Source of the DNA: Blastomonas aquatica | Lineage (GTDB): Bacteria; Pseudomonadota; Alphaproteobacteria; Sphingomonadales; Sphingomonadaceae | Reading direction: 5' to 3' | Assembly (NCBI RefSeq): GCF_014639875.1 | Contig: NZ_BMGD01000001.1 | Coordinates: forward strand, 434,001 to 498,000 | Length of the DNA stretch: 64,000 nucleotides | Part shown: in pieces, positions 52,374 through 61,805 of the stretch | Layout: the number at the start of each line of letters is the position of its first letter | Position numbering within the stretch: position 1 is the first letter of the stretch | Translations under genes and position numbers: made by a program | The notes under the pieces: model-generated | What the model was told of the DNA's origin: nothing | The model's database searches: none | Seen by the model: the letters and a program-made list of their open reading frames with translations, nothing else

Positions 52374-53939
52374 GTGCTGGGGGCGCTGATCCTCACGATG
52401 GCTGCAGCCCTCTGCCCTGCCCACGCTCAAACCCGCCCCGAGATCATCTCGCCCAAACCCGATTCGGTCGCGGTCACCATCTATCGCGATCCCGCGCGCG
52501 GCGATGGCGGGGGGATGAACCTCAACTACCTCAACGGCTTTGCGGTCGTCACCGAAACCCGCCGCATCACCGTCCCGGCAGGCCCCGCGACCATCCGCTT
52601 TGCAGGCGTCGCAGAAGGCATGGTCGCGGTCTCCGCCGTGATCCGTGGCCTTCCCGGAGGCATCATCGAACAGAACCGCGACAAGAAGCTGCTGTCTCCC
52701 GGGTCACTGGTCGATGGCACATTGGGCAACCGGGTGACTCTGCGCCGCACCGACCCTGCCACCGGCGCGGTGACCGAGCGCGATGCGGTCATCCGCAGTG
52801 GGTCGCAAGGCGCGCTGGTGGTGGAGACCGAAGGCGGTATCGAGGCGCTGCAATGTTCCGGCCTGCCCGAAAAGGTGATTTACGAGGATCTGCCGGGCGG
52901 GCTGTTCGCAACCCCGGTTTTGTCGGTCGATACCGTCTCGCCAGAAGCTGCGACCGCCGAGGTGACGCTGACCTATCTTGCCGCCGGGTTCGACTGGAAC
53001 GCCGATTACGTCGTCAAGCTGGGCGAGGATGGCAAAAGCCTTGACCTGTTTTCCTGGCTCACGCTGGCCAATGGCAATTCCGAGAGCTTCACCGATGCCG
53101 AACTGCTGGTGATCGCGGGAACGCTCAACATCCGCCAGCCGATGCAACAGATTGCTGACAAGCCGCAGGCGACGCCCTTGTCTATCCGCTGCTGGCCGCG
53201 CGGCAGCACGGCTCGGGGGATTTTCGCGCCTCCGCCCCCTCCTCCACCCCCGCCGCCGATGGCACCGTCGATGATGGCCCGCAGTGGCGCGGTCCGCGCT
53301 GCTGCGATGGAGGAGGTCATGGTGACTGGATCGCGCAATGTGGTGGCAGAGCTGGAGGCGCTGGGCGATCTCAAGCTTTACCGTGTCCCGTTTCGCTCGA
53401 CGGTTGCGGCCAAGGGACAAAAGCAGGTCAAGCTGCTTGGCAAGCAGAACGTGCCTGCGCGGCTGATCTATCGCGGCAATGCTGGCGGCTATGAAAAGAC
53501 GCCGGGACCGCTCGAAATCGAGGTCCGGATGGACAACAAGACCGCGACCGGGCTGGGCCTGCCGCTGCCATCGGGCCGGATCGCGGTGTTCGATGGCGCG
53601 TCGGACAACGGCCTGCTGATCGGTCAGGGACAGATGCGCGATTATGCGGTGGGGCAGGAGGTGAAGTTCACCATTGGCCAGAGCAACGCGGTGCAACTGG
53701 CCTCGACCCGCACGCTGGTCGCATCGAAGGGCGGCTGGGATGGCTATGCGCTGGAGTTGACCAACGCAAATCCCGAGCCGGTCACCGCCGAGATCGACCT
53801 GGCGATGATCGCCGATGTCGATCTGCGCAAGGCCAGCGGCCGCACGATCCGCAAGGATGGCAAACAAGTTTGGCAGGTCACGGTGCCTGCCAATGAACGT
53901 GCGTCGCTCACTTACGAATCGCGCAGCAAATATCGCTGA
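52374..53939 (+). CDS. DUF4139-domain exported protein, second of two, with Pro-rich insert
   Basis: A 521-residue paralogue of the preceding gene. The signal peptide is LGALILTMAAALCPAHAQ. The core repeats the family blocks: FDWNADYVVKLGEDGKSLDLFSWL, GKQNVPARLIYRGNAGGYEKT and the ending GKQVWQVTVPANERASLTYESRSKY. A run of about ten prolines near residue 285 is followed by Met/Ala-rich sequence and EEVMVTGSRNV, which resembles the leader of TonB-dependent receptors. GTG 52374 was chosen because it starts the signal peptide; ATG 52398 is too far into it and ATG 52248 lies before the repeat element. The ribosome site is weak. Confidence 0.78.
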   Translation: MLGALILTMAAALCPAHAQTRPEIISPKPDSVAVTIYRDPARGDGGGMNLNYLNGFAVVTETRRITVPAGPATIRFAGVAEGMVAVSAVIRGLPGGIIEQNRDKKLLSPGSLVDGTLGNRVTLRRTDPATGAVTERDAVIRSGSQGALVVETEGGIEALQCSGLPEKVIYEDLPGGLFATPVLSVDTVSPEAATAEVTLTYLAAGFDWNADYVVKLGEDGKSLDLFSWLTLANGNSESFTDAELLVIAGTLNIRQPMQQIADKPQATPLSIRCWPRGSTARGIFAPPPPPPPPPPMAPSMMARSGAVRAAAMEEVMVTGSRNVVAELEALGDLKLYRVPFRSTVAAKGQKQVKLLGKQNVPARLIYRGNAGGYEKTPGPLEIEVRMDNKTATGLGLPLPSGRIAVFDGASDNGLLIGQGQMRDYAVGQEVKFTIGQSNAVQLASTRTLVASKGGWDGYALELTNANPEPVTAEIDLAMIADVDLRKASGRTIRKDGKQVWQVTVPANERASLTYESRSKYR

Positions 53940-53970
53940 GTTGTGCCGTTACTTCGGTGCCAGCACGCCC

Positions 53971-54516
53971 TTATTTGGGTGCAAGCACCATCAGCATCTG
54001 GCGGCCTTCCATGCGGGGATAGGCTTCGACCTTGGCGATTTCCTTGACGTCTTCCTGCACCCGCTGGAGCAGGGCCATGCCGAGCTGCTGATGCGAAAGT
54101 TCGCGGCCGCGGAAACGCAGCGTCATCTTGACCTTGTCGCCCTCGTCGATGAACGAGTGAACCTTCTTCATCTTGACCATATAGTCATGGTCATCAATGT
54201 TCGGACGCATCTTGATCTCCTTGATCTCCTGCGTCTTCTGGTTCTTGCGCGCGGCGTTGGCCTTTTTCTGGGCCTCGTACTTGTACTTTCCGACGTCTAG
54301 GAACTTGGCGACCGGCGGCTCTGCGTTGGGGGAAACCTCGACCAGGTCGAGCCCCACGGCTGCTGCGCGCTCTATCGCTTCTTCGGTACGCAATACGCCG
54401 ACATTTTCGCCATTCTCATCGATCACCCGAACCTGGGGTGACTGTATGAACTGATTGAAGCGCGGGCCGGATTTCAGTGGCATGGTGAGGCCGCGACGGG
54501 GGGCTGGCGGACGTAT
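53971..54516 (-). CDS. infC: Translation initiation factor IF-3, probable AUA start
   Basis: IF-3 binds the 30S subunit and checks the start codon. The N-domain has [32 protein letters not shown], the linker [24 protein letters not shown], and the C-domain [20 protein letters not shown]. An ATG at 54483 gives 170 residues but has no ribosome site. In the same frame, 11 codons earlier, an ATA at 54516 sits 8 bases after AGGAG (54529-54525) and adds [11 protein letters not shown], a basic Pro-rich leader of the kind seen before GPRFN in this group. infC in other bacteria starts with rare codons such as AUU so that IF-3 represses its own synthesis. The ATA start is therefore preferred. Confidence 0.9.
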   Translation of the reverse strand: MRPPAPRRGLTMPLKSGPRFNQFIQSPQVRVIDENGENVGVLRTEEAIERAAAVGLDLVEVSPNAEPPVAKFLDVGKYKYEAQKKANAARKNQKTQEIKEIKMRPNIDDHDYMVKMKKVHSFIDEGDKVKMTLRFRGRELSHQQLGMALLQRVQEDVKEIAKVEAYPRMEGRQMLMVLAPK

Positions 54517-54782
54517 AGCGAATTCTCCTGATGGTTTCTTGAGCGCGCCATATAGGCCAAGTCGTCGAATAGATAAAGAGCCTCGTGCGCGGTTCGCGCT
54601 GCAAAAGCTGCGCGAACCGCCGTCAAAGTTGCGTTACCGCAACGATCTGACGCGGTTGAGACGCAACCCGGTGGCCGAATGCGCGTTTCGCGACTCGCAG
54701 AGCCCTTGGTTGCCCGGCGCAGGCCGCCTCCCCATATCGGCAACCACAGCAGGGCATATTCCGGGGGCAATTGGAGACTGAC
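54517..54782. other. infC leader region
   Basis: This divergent region holds the infC leader and presumably its promoter. A stable hairpin (GCGGTTCGCG at 54589-54598 with CGCGAACCGC at 54611-54620) lies about 70 bases upstream of the probable ATA start. No T-run follows on either strand, so it is not a clear terminator. No other gene was found. Confidence 0.45.
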
Positions 54783-55103
54783 ATGACACAGCCACCCGCC
54801 TATGCCGCAAGCGCCATCACCCACGAGACCACCGCATCGGGCGGACGCTTCGTCTACCGTGCGCAAGGGGCCGAGGCCGAATTGACATATGCCACCACTG
54901 GCGCCAGCGCGGGCGAAACCCGAGTGGTTGCGGATCACACTTATGTGCCCGATTCGATGCGCGGCCAGGGAATCGCTGCCAGGCTGGTCGATGCACTGAT
55001 CGAAACCGCGCGGTCGGACCAATGGACCATCCTGCCCCGCTGCAGCTATGTTGTCACCGCCTTCAAGCGCCACCCCGAATGGAACGACGTTCTGGCGGAC
55101 TGA
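54783..55103 (+). CDS. GNAT-fold N-acetyltransferase, YjdJ/NATD1-like
   Basis: A 106-residue small acetyltransferase-like protein. VVADHTYVPDSMRGQGIAARLVDALIETAR holds the acetyl-CoA pyrophosphate loop (RGQGIA). ILPRCSYVVTAFKRHPEWNDVL is the ending typical of the YjdJ group. Substrate is unknown. ATG 54783 follows GGAG; an in-frame TTG lies at 54771. It reads toward tRNA-Thr, which is on the opposite strand. Confidence 0.86.
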   Translation: MTQPPAYAASAITHETTASGGRFVYRAQGAEAELTYATTGASAGETRVVADHTYVPDSMRGQGIAARLVDALIETARSDQWTILPRCSYVVTAFKRHPEWNDVLAD

Positions 55104-55167
55104 CGCTGAGGAGCGACCGCCAGGATAGATCGGCGCTGGGCGGAGGTTCAGGCTGGAAAAAACCACG

Positions 55168-55264
<97 letters not shown>

Positions 55265-55392
55265 ACGACAGCGAAGCGGGACAAAAACGGCTGCCCGCTC
55301 GCAAGGCCTGCGCCTATGCGCAGGCCCCGAGGCTTTGTCAACCCTCGCAAGCCTTGCCAAATCGCCGATCCTGACGATAAGCGCATGAGATC

Positions 55393-55536
55393 ATGGCAGA
55401 CACCCCGACACCGCCCCCCGCACAGTCTCAGCCGCGGACCGATGAGGAACGCAAGGCGCGGCTTGCCGCGAATCTGCGCGCCAACCTGAAGCGTCGCAAG
55501 GCGCAGGCCCGCGCGATGGACGATCCCCGGGCCTAA
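55393..55536 (+). CDS. Short Arg/Ala-rich protein of unknown function
   Basis: A 47-residue frame too short for most gene finders. It starts MADTPTPPPAQSQPRTDEER and continues with a strongly helical basic segment (KARLAANLRANLKRRKAQAR). This segment resembles small conserved proteins seen in sphingomonads, a point recalled from memory and not verified. There is no strong ribosome site. It converges with the DUF6445 gene, 9 bp away. Confidence 0.55.
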   Translation: MADTPTPPPAQSQPRTDEERKARLAANLRANLKRRKAQARAMDDPRA

Positions 55537-55545
55537 CCGATTCGC

Positions 55546-56163
55546 TCAGGCGCGTGCGAAAAACTGCAGGTGGACCAGCCGTCCGGTCTCGGCGCTCGCC
55601 CCGAACCCATCGGCGGAGTTGTGGAACAGCCAGGGGCTGAACAGGATCAGCCGGTTGAACCGCATCGGCACCCGCATCACCCGCTCCCATCGTGCCGGCA
55701 GCAGCGTGTCACGGTTGACGACATCCTCGACCAAGGCGTTAATGTCGTCATAACCGCTCTGCGCCAGACCCAGCGGATCGGTGGGCACCTTCTCCAGCCC
55801 CGTGCGCTTGTGGCGGAAGAAATCGGTGCCGCCACGCGCGTCCTCGTTGCGGCTGAGATACAATATGCCCGAATAGAAGCACGGATCGATATGCACCCCG
55901 CTCACCCCGCGGTCGCCCTTCAGCGTCAGGCGGCAATGCCTGTGGCTGGTGCCGGGCTGGGGCGCCAGCGGCACACCGATGATTCGCGACACCGCCTCTT
56001 CGAGTCCGGTAACCGCGAGCGGCGCGGCTGACAGCGTACCGGGGTAATTGCCCTTGCGGCTGGCAGGGTCATACGCCAGCGCCAGTGCGGCGGCACGCGC
56101 CGCGTGCGGATCGGCCAGAAAATCGTCAACGATCAGGAGCGAGGGCAACATGATGCCGGGCAT
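55546..56163 (-). CDS. DUF6445-family protein, 2OG-Fe(II) oxygenase-like fold
   Basis: A 205-residue protein. Pieces of a 2-oxoglutarate/Fe(II) oxygenase pattern are visible: GVHIDPCFYSGILYLS (His and Asp as metal ligands), GGTDFFRHKRTGLEK, and FNRLILFSPWLFHNSADGFG (distal His, with Arg nearby). Similar proteins often sit near tryptophan halogenases or sugar-uptake loci; none are here. The start is 56163 (MPGIM) or 56151. The frame is open far upstream, antisense to the monooxygenase gene. It diverges from that gene. Confidence 0.72.
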   Translation of the reverse strand: MPGIMLPSLLIVDDFLADPHAARAAALALAYDPASRKGNYPGTLSAAPLAVTGLEEAVSRIIGVPLAPQPGTSHRHCRLTLKGDRGVSGVHIDPCFYSGILYLSRNEDARGGTDFFRHKRTGLEKVPTDPLGLAQSGYDDINALVEDVVNRDTLLPARWERVMRVPMRFNRLILFSPWLFHNSADGFGASAETGRLVHLQFFARA

Positions 56164-56286
56164 AACCGCTGATCGGCTCGCGCGCCAGACCCGCGCTAGG
56201 CCAGCAAAGAGGGCACGGCGGTTGCGCTTGGGATCGCCCGCGCTACACACATCGGCCATGGACATGCAGCCATCCCAAGCGCGCAC

Positions 56287-57477
56287 ATGCGCATCCTGAT
56301 CATCGGTGCAGGCATTGCCGGGCTTGCCGCCGCGCTCGCGCTGGTGCGCAAGGGGCATGAGATTCAGCTGATCGAGCGCGCCGACACGCTGGGCGAGGTC
56401 GGCGCGGGGCTGCAGCTTGGCCCCAATGCCATGCGGGTGCTTGGGGCGCTGGGTGTGGCCGAGGCCGTGACCGCAGCGGGACACTGCCCGCAGGCGATCA
56501 CACTGCGCGATGGCCGGACCGCGCGGCCGATCCTCACCGTTCCATTGGGCGATTCCGCGCTTCGCCGCTGGGGCGCGCGTTACGTCGCGCTGCATCGTGC
56601 CGATCTGGTTGCGATCCTGGGTGCGGCGCTGGAGGCGGCGCAGCCCGGTGCGCTGGTCACCGGCCGTACGGTGGACCAGATCGATGCCGATACCGCGACC
56701 GTCGTTACCTCGGACGGTCAAACCATGAACGCCGACCTGATCATCGGCGCAGACGGGATCCATTCGCGCGTCCGCACCGCATTGTTCGGAGCAGACACCG
56801 CGCGCTTTACCGGGCACGTCGCCTGGCGCGCGCTGATAGCGGTGGCGAAGGACGATCCGGCTGCACCGCCTGCGGGAGTCGGTGCCTGGCTGGGGCCGCG
56901 CCGTCATGCGGTGACCTATCGGGTGCGGCCCGGCCTGATCAATTTCGTTGGCGTTACCGAGCAGACCGACTGGCGCGAGGAAGGCTGGAACCTGCCCGGC
57001 GACCCCGCCCGGCTCCGTGCCGACTTTGCCGGATGGGACGCGATCACCCGCCTGCTCGCCCGGGCCGAGCAGCCGCTGCGCTGGGGACTGCATGATCGCA
57101 AGCCGATGCGCGCCTGGCACAGGGGTCGCGCGGTGCTGATCGGCGATGCCTGCCACCCGATGCTGCCGTTCCTGGCGCAGGGCGCAGCGATGGGGATCGA
57201 GGATGGCTTTGCGCTGGGTGAGCTGCTGCCGATCGCAGGCGACAGCGCGGCGATCGAGGCGGCGCTCGCGCGGTTCTTTGTGCTGCGCCAGCCGCGGACG
57301 GCAAGGGTACAGGCGAACGCGCGCGCCAATGGCGTCGATTTTCACGAAGGCAATCCGCTCGCCACGCTGGCAATGCGGCTGCCGCTGGGCCGCGCAGCGG
57401 CGACCCGCCCCGATGCGGTGATGGCGCGCTGGGACTGGCTGTATGGCGGTGGCCCGCTGGTGCCCGCTCGGCCATAG
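56287..57477 (+). CDS. FAD-dependent monooxygenase (salicylate hydroxylase-like)
   Basis: A 396-residue class A flavoprotein monooxygenase. RILIIGAGIAGLAAALALVRKGHEIQLIER is the N-terminal FAD dinucleotide fold. MNADLIIGADGIHSRVRTALFG carries the DG motif that contacts FAD and NADPH. GRAVLIGDACHPMLPFLAQGAAMGIEDGFALGELL is the GD motif. Substrates for such proteins are aromatic rings or, for UbiH-type, quinone precursors; the sequence is closer to the salicylate hydroxylase group. It is not in an evident aromatic gene cluster. Confidence 0.87.
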   Translation: MRILIIGAGIAGLAAALALVRKGHEIQLIERADTLGEVGAGLQLGPNAMRVLGALGVAEAVTAAGHCPQAITLRDGRTARPILTVPLGDSALRRWGARYVALHRADLVAILGAALEAAQPGALVTGRTVDQIDADTATVVTSDGQTMNADLIIGADGIHSRVRTALFGADTARFTGHVAWRALIAVAKDDPAAPPAGVGAWLGPRRHAVTYRVRPGLINFVGVTEQTDWREEGWNLPGDPARLRADFAGWDAITRLLARAEQPLRWGLHDRKPMRAWHRGRAVLIGDACHPMLPFLAQGAAMGIEDGFALGELLPIAGDSAAIEAALARFFVLRQPRTARVQANARANGVDFHEGNPLATLAMRLPLGRAAATRPDAVMARWDWLYGGGPLVPARP

Positions 57478-57487
57478 CAGGCCCTGT

Positions 57488-57526
57488 CCTGCCCCCGTCT
57501 TGCCCCCGCCTTGCCCCCACCTTGCC
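57488..57526. repeat. Short tandem repeat of 11-bp units
   Basis: About three and a half copies of the unit CTTGCCCCCGC lie in a row between the monooxygenase stop and aroQ, with small changes (CCTGCCCCCGT, CTTGCCCCCGC, CTTGCCCCCAC, CTTGCC). The GC-rich spacer has no coding sense. Copy number could vary by slippage. Confidence 0.7.
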
Positions 57527-57592
57527 TAGCCCGGCGCTTTCCCGCATAAGCGCCGCACGTCCAAGGCAATGGGGCAGGGCTGCGGGGAATGC

Positions 57593-58033
57593 ATGGCCGA
57601 TCAACCGATGATTTTCGTCCTCAACGGACCCAATCTCAACCTGCTGGGCCTGCGCGAGCCCGAAATCTATGGCTCGGACACGCTCGATGACATCGCCGAT
57701 CGGCTGGATGACCGCGCGCAGGCGCTGGGGCTTGCCATCGATATGCGCCAGTCGAACCACGAAGGCCATCTGATCGACTGGCTGCACGAGGCGCAGGCGA
57801 GCGGAGCCAAAGCGGTGCTGCTCAACGCGGGCGCTTTCACCCACACCTCGATAGCGCTGTATGATGCGATCCGGTCGATCACCACGCCGGTGATCGAGGT
57901 GCACCTTTCCAACCCGCATGCGCGCGAGGAATTCCGTCATACCTCGTGGGTGGGCCGGGCCGCAAAGGGCACGATTTCTGGCTTCGGCGCAGCATCTTAT
58001 CTATTGGCGCTCGAGGCTGCAGCGCTGCTATGA
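57593..58033 (+). CDS. aroQ: Type II 3-dehydroquinate dehydratase AroQ
   Basis: A 146-residue enzyme of the shikimate pathway. [21 protein letters not shown] carries the catalytic Tyr and Arg region. [32 protein letters not shown] and [17 protein letters not shown] hold the remaining active-site residues. Length matches the family. The start at 57593 follows GCGGGGAA. It is followed by accB and accC, a common alphaproteobacterial order. Confidence 0.95.
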   Translation: MADQPMIFVLNGPNLNLLGLREPEIYGSDTLDDIADRLDDRAQALGLAIDMRQSNHEGHLIDWLHEAQASGAKAVLLNAGAFTHTSIALYDAIRSITTPVIEVHLSNPHAREEFRHTSWVGRAAKGTISGFGAASYLLALEAAALL

Positions 58034-58152
58034 CCAGTTAACGGTTGTATTTGACGCCTCGGCGCGGGCATAGCCTTGTACTTCATTTTTCCGCGAGGCT
58101 GCCGAACACACGGCGCCCGCGAACAAGAACCATAAGGGCGCAGGAACACACA

Positions 58153-58662
58153 ATGTCATCATCAAGCAGCAAAAGCGGCAATGCAAAACAGGGAGGCGGC
58201 ATGAACATTGACAGCAAACTGGTACGCGAACTGGCAGAATTGCTGGGCGAAACCGGCCTTAGCGAAATCGAGGTCGAAGACGGCGATCGCAAGATCCGCG
58301 TAGCGCGCATGATCAGCGCCGCACCGGTGGCCAGCGTTGCCGTGGGACCGGCACCAGTGGCCACTGCCGCCGCTCCGGCGAGCGCGCCTGCCGCTGCTGC
58401 CGCTGCAGAACCTGCCGCGCCGTCCATGGCCAATGCGGTCAAGTCGCCGATGGTCGGCACCACCTATCTGGCGCCGGAGCCGGGCGCAGCGCCGTTCATC
58501 AGCGTGGGCGCCACGGTCAAGATCGGCGATCCGCTGCTGATCATCGAGGCGATGAAGGTCATGAACCCGATCACCGCCGAGCGCGCTGGCAAGGTCACCG
58601 CGATCCTGGTGGAAGACGGGCAGCCGGTCGAGTTCGACCAGCCGCTGGTCGTCATCGAGTAA
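58153..58662 (+). CDS. accB: Biotin carboxyl carrier protein of acetyl-CoA carboxylase
   Basis: A 169-residue protein. The N-terminal part ([36 protein letters not shown]) binds biotin carboxylase. A mobile Ala/Pro linker (about 60-95) follows. The C-terminal biotinyl domain has [20 protein letters not shown], with the Lys of EAMKVM as the biotin site. ATG 58153 is behind AGGA; the alternative ATG 58201 (MNIDSK) would remove a Ser/Lys/Gly-rich leader. accC starts 7 bp after the stop. Confidence 0.95.
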   Translation: MSSSSSKSGNAKQGGGMNIDSKLVRELAELLGETGLSEIEVEDGDRKIRVARMISAAPVASVAVGPAPVATAAAPASAPAAAAAAEPAAPSMANAVKSPMVGTTYLAPEPGAAPFISVGATVKIGDPLLIIEAMKVMNPITAERAGKVTAILVEDGQPVEFDQPLVVIE

Positions 58663-58669
58663 TATCCTC

Positions 58670-60040
58670 ATGGCCATCAAGAAAATCCTGATCGCCAATC
58701 GCGGCGAAATCGCGCTGCGCATCCACCGCGCCGCGCACGAAATGGGCATCAAGACGGTGGCGGTGCACTCCACCGCCGATGCCGACGCGATGCACGTCCG
58801 GCTGGCGGACGAGGCGGTGTGCATCGGCCCGCCGCCTGCCGGCCAGAGCTATCTCAACATCGCCAACATCATTTCGGCAGCCGAGATCAGCCAGGCCGAC
58901 GCGATCCACCCAGGCTATGGCTTCCTGTCGGAGAACGCCAAGTTCGCCGAGATCGTCGAGGCGCACAAGATCATCTGGATCGGCCCCAAGCCCGAGCATA
59001 TCCGCACGATGGGCGACAAGGTCGAGGCCAAGCGCACCGCAGGCGCGCTGGGCATGCCTCTGGTTCCGGGCTCCGACGGCGCGATCAAGGACGTCCACGA
59101 GGCCAAGATCATCGCGGCATCGATCGGCTATCCGGTGCTGATCAAGGCAGCATCGGGCGGTGGCGGACGCGGTATGAAGGTGGTTCCATCCGAGGACCAG
59201 CTCGAAATACTGATGCAGCAAGCGGGCAACGAGGCCAAGTCGGCGTTCGGCGACGACACCGTCTATATGGAAAAATACCTCGGCAACCCGCGGCACATCG
59301 AGTTCCAGATTTTCGGCGACGGCAAGGGCAACGCGATCCATCTGGGCGAGCGTGACTGCTCGCTCCAGCGCCGCCACCAGAAGGTGCTCGAGGAAGCCCC
59401 CTCGCCCGTCATCACGCCTGAAGAGCGCGAGCGCATGGGCGGCGTGGTGTGCAAGGCGATGGCCGATATGGGCTATCGCGGCGCGGGCACGATCGAGTTC
59501 CTCTGGGAAAACGGCGAATTCTATTTCATCGAGATGAACACCCGCCTTCAGGTCGAGCATCCGGTGACCGAGGCGATCACCGGGGTCGATCTGGTGCGCG
59601 AGCAGATCCGCATCGCCGAGGGGCATCCGCTTTCGGTCAAACAGGAAGATGTCGAGTTTCGCGGCCACGCGATCGAATGCCGAATCAATGCCGAAGACCC
59701 GCGCACCTTTGCGCCGTCACCCGGGCTGGTCAGCTATTACCACCCGCCCGGCGGCATGCACGTCCGCGTCGATAGCGGGCTGTACGCCGGATACCGGATT
59801 CCGCCCTATTACGACAGCATGATCGCCAAGGTCATCGTCTATGGCCGCACCCGGCAGGGCTGCATCATGCGGCTGCGTCGTGCGCTCGAGGAGTTCGTGG
59901 TTCAGGGCGTCAAGACGACGATCCCGCTGCATCAGGAACTGCTCAAGCAGGACGATTTCCTGTCCGGCGACTACACCATCAAATGGCTCGAAGAGTGGCT
60001 GGCCGAACTCGATGCGCAGGATGCTGAGGGCAAAGCCTGA
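58670..60040 (+). CDS. accC: Biotin carboxylase subunit of acetyl-CoA carboxylase
   Basis: A 456-residue ATP-grasp enzyme that carboxylates biotin on AccB, the first half-reaction of malonyl-CoA formation. [23 protein letters not shown] opens the biotin-carboxylase domain. [30 protein letters not shown] (ATP-binding Gly-rich loop), [20 protein letters not shown] and [14 protein letters not shown] (catalytic Glu and Arg) are all present. Length is standard. Its product malonyl-CoA is also the substrate of the malonyl-CoA reductase encoded at 29-33 kb, though the two loci are separate. Confidence 0.97.
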   Translation: MAIKKILIANRGEIALRIHRAAHEMGIKTVAVHSTADADAMHVRLADEAVCIGPPPAGQSYLNIANIISAAEISQADAIHPGYGFLSENAKFAEIVEAHKIIWIGPKPEHIRTMGDKVEAKRTAGALGMPLVPGSDGAIKDVHEAKIIAASIGYPVLIKAASGGGGRGMKVVPSEDQLEILMQQAGNEAKSAFGDDTVYMEKYLGNPRHIEFQIFGDGKGNAIHLGERDCSLQRRHQKVLEEAPSPVITPEERERMGGVVCKAMADMGYRGAGTIEFLWENGEFYFIEMNTRLQVEHPVTEAITGVDLVREQIRIAEGHPLSVKQEDVEFRGHAIECRINAEDPRTFAPSPGLVSYYHPPGGMHVRVDSGLYAGYRIPPYYDSMIAKVIVYGRTRQGCIMRLRRALEEFVVQGVKTTIPLHQELLKQDDFLSGDYTIKWLEEWLAELDAQDAEGKA

Positions 60041-60120
60041 CCTCAACGCGGCCACAGCCGCTATGCTGCACTGCACAATTTGTGATTGAATCGCCTTGGC
60101 GATTGGCCCATATTGGGCGG

Positions 60121-60426
60121 ATGGATATGAACAAGACTGTGCTCGAGGCGATTGCGCTGCGCAAGTGCCTCGAGGCGACCTATAATCGCACCCGTATCAG
60201 GCTTGCGCCGCACATCCTCTACACGCGGCATGACCAGCTGTATCTGGATGGCGTGACGCTGGAGCGCGACGGCAAGCCCCCGCGCGAGATCAAGGTGGGT
60301 GCGTTCAAGCTCGATGGCCTGGGCGACCTCGCTTTGACCGACCGGATGTTCGATCCGCAGCCGGTGTTCAACCCCAACGAGGACCGTTACCAGGGCAACA
60401 CCTTGTTCGCCGTGGAAATGGCCTGA
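60121..60426 (+). CDS. WYL-domain-like small protein
   Basis: A 101-residue protein resembling a free-standing WYL/SH3-like ligand domain. CLEATYNRTRIRLAPHILYTRHDQLYLDGVTLERDG fits the strand pattern of such domains. No DNA-binding helix is present, so it is not a complete WYL regulator. The ATG at 60121 is used; 60127 is next. It lies 80 bp after accC with no strong ribosome site and may be its own unit. Confidence 0.65.
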   Translation: MDMNKTVLEAIALRKCLEATYNRTRIRLAPHILYTRHDQLYLDGVTLERDGKPPREIKVGAFKLDGLGDLALTDRMFDPQPVFNPNEDRYQGNTLFAVEMA

Positions 60427-60566
60427 GCGTTATTGCTTGAGGACGCTGAGCGACGCATTGTCGATCCTCAGGCTGAAGCGGCGCGGATGGCGTGTCGCAT
60501 TTTCCCGGGCAGCCCAAGCTTGATCCTAAGCCTTGCGTGACGTGACGACAGCGCCGATTCGTCGGA

Positions 60567-61790
60567 TTACCGCCCTGCCACCTTTTCGACCTCGACCATC
60601 ACCCGCAACACGTTGCCGCTCCAGACCTTCTCGACTTCGGCCGGGGTCAGTCCGCGTGCGAGCAGCGCTTGAGTAATCTTGGGAATATCGGTGATCTGGG
60701 TCAGCCCGGCGACTCCGCCGCCGCCATCCCAGTCCGCGCCGATCCCGACATGATCGACCCCGAGCAGATCGATGCAGTGGAACACCGCAGCCATGTACCG
60801 GTCGAAATCGGATGCCGAACCCGGTTCCGCCAGATTGGCCTTGGCCCATTCCTTCATCAATGCGGCGCGCTCCGCTGGGGGCAGCGTATCGATTTCAGCC
60901 ATTCGCGGACGCAGCGCGTCCACCCCTGGGCGCGGTAGATTGGGCGAGAGGAACAGGCTGTTGATCTGGATCACCCCGCCCTTGGCAGCCAGCGCCTTCA
61001 GCCGGTCATCGTCGAGATTGCGCGGATGATCATGCAACGCCTTGGGGCCCGAATGCGACAGGATGATCGGCGCCTTGGACAATGCGAGCATCTGGTCGAA
61101 ACTGGTGTCCGAGGCGTGGCTGGCATCGATGATGATCCCCAGCCGGTTGGCCTCTTTCACCCAGGCCTTGCCCAGATCGCTGAGACCGCCATGCACCGGG
61201 TCGCCATTGGTCGAATCGGCCAATTGGTTGGTGCCGTTGTGCACCGGCCCCGCCATCCGCAGGCCGAGCTGGTAGAATGCCTCGAGGTTGGCGAGATCGG
61301 TTCCCAGCGGATAGCCGTTCTCCATCGACACATAGACGACCCGCTTGCCGCTGGCCGCGATCCGCGCCGCATCGGCAGCGGTGGTTGCCAGTGAAAAGCT
61401 TTCCGGCGTCGCGGCAACGAAATCGTGGATCTGGTGCAGCCGCTTGAGCGCATGTGCGAGCGCGCGGGCATAGCCGGTCGCGTCACTGGGCCCCTGCCCG
61501 GTGTAGATCACCCAGAACCCGCCATCGAGCCCGCCTTCGATCATCCGCGGCAGGTCAACCTGCGTGGTATCGTCGTGGACATCGTGCCGGTCGGTCATCG
61601 CCCATCCGGGCCGATCGAGATTGGCCGGACTGTCAAGATGGGTGTCAAGCGTCAGGATCCGCTCATGGACCGCGGCAGGATCTTGGTTGGCGGCGTCCTG
61701 GGCGGCAGGCGTGCTGGCAGGGGTCGTTTGCGCAACGGCGGATGATGCAGCGAGCGCCAGCGCGAGGACGCCCAATGAAGAAAATCGCAA
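60567..61790 (-). CDS. M19-family membrane dipeptidase
   Basis: A 407-residue exported zinc dipeptidase. A signal peptide (LGVLALALAASSAVAQ) precedes a short Ala/Pro/Gln-rich region. Metal-binding blocks are LDTHLDSPANLDRPG (HxD), YVSMENGYPLG (bridging Glu), IIIDASHASDTSFDQML, PIILSHSGPKALHDHPRN and VGIGADWDGGGGVAG. These match renal dipeptidase relatives. The start is a TTG at 61790 behind GGGAGACAGGA, and the gene follows the MOSC gene by 15 bp on the same strand. Confidence 0.92.
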   Translation of the reverse strand: MRFSSLGVLALALAASSAVAQTTPASTPAAQDAANQDPAAVHERILTLDTHLDSPANLDRPGWAMTDRHDVHDDTTQVDLPRMIEGGLDGGFWVIYTGQGPSDATGYARALAHALKRLHQIHDFVAATPESFSLATTAADAARIAASGKRVVYVSMENGYPLGTDLANLEAFYQLGLRMAGPVHNGTNQLADSTNGDPVHGGLSDLGKAWVKEANRLGIIIDASHASDTSFDQMLALSKAPIILSHSGPKALHDHPRNLDDDRLKALAAKGGVIQINSLFLSPNLPRPGVDALRPRMAEIDTLPPAERAALMKEWAKANLAEPGSASDFDRYMAAVFHCIDLLGVDHVGIGADWDGGGGVAGLTQITDIPKITQALLARGLTPAEVEKVWSGNVLRVMVEVEKVAGR

Positions 61791-61805
61791 ATTCCTGTCT
61801 CCCTA

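Noticed and set aside
54589-54620. A terminator upstream of infC
   Set aside because: The stem is stable but no T-run follows in either direction, so it was recorded only as a leader hairpin.
58153-60040. accBC as a dedicated part of a 3-hydroxypropionate cluster
   Set aside because: The genes sit with aroQ in a standard housekeeping order, about 20 kb from the propionyl-CoA synthase operon. They supply malonyl-CoA in general, so no special link is claimed.
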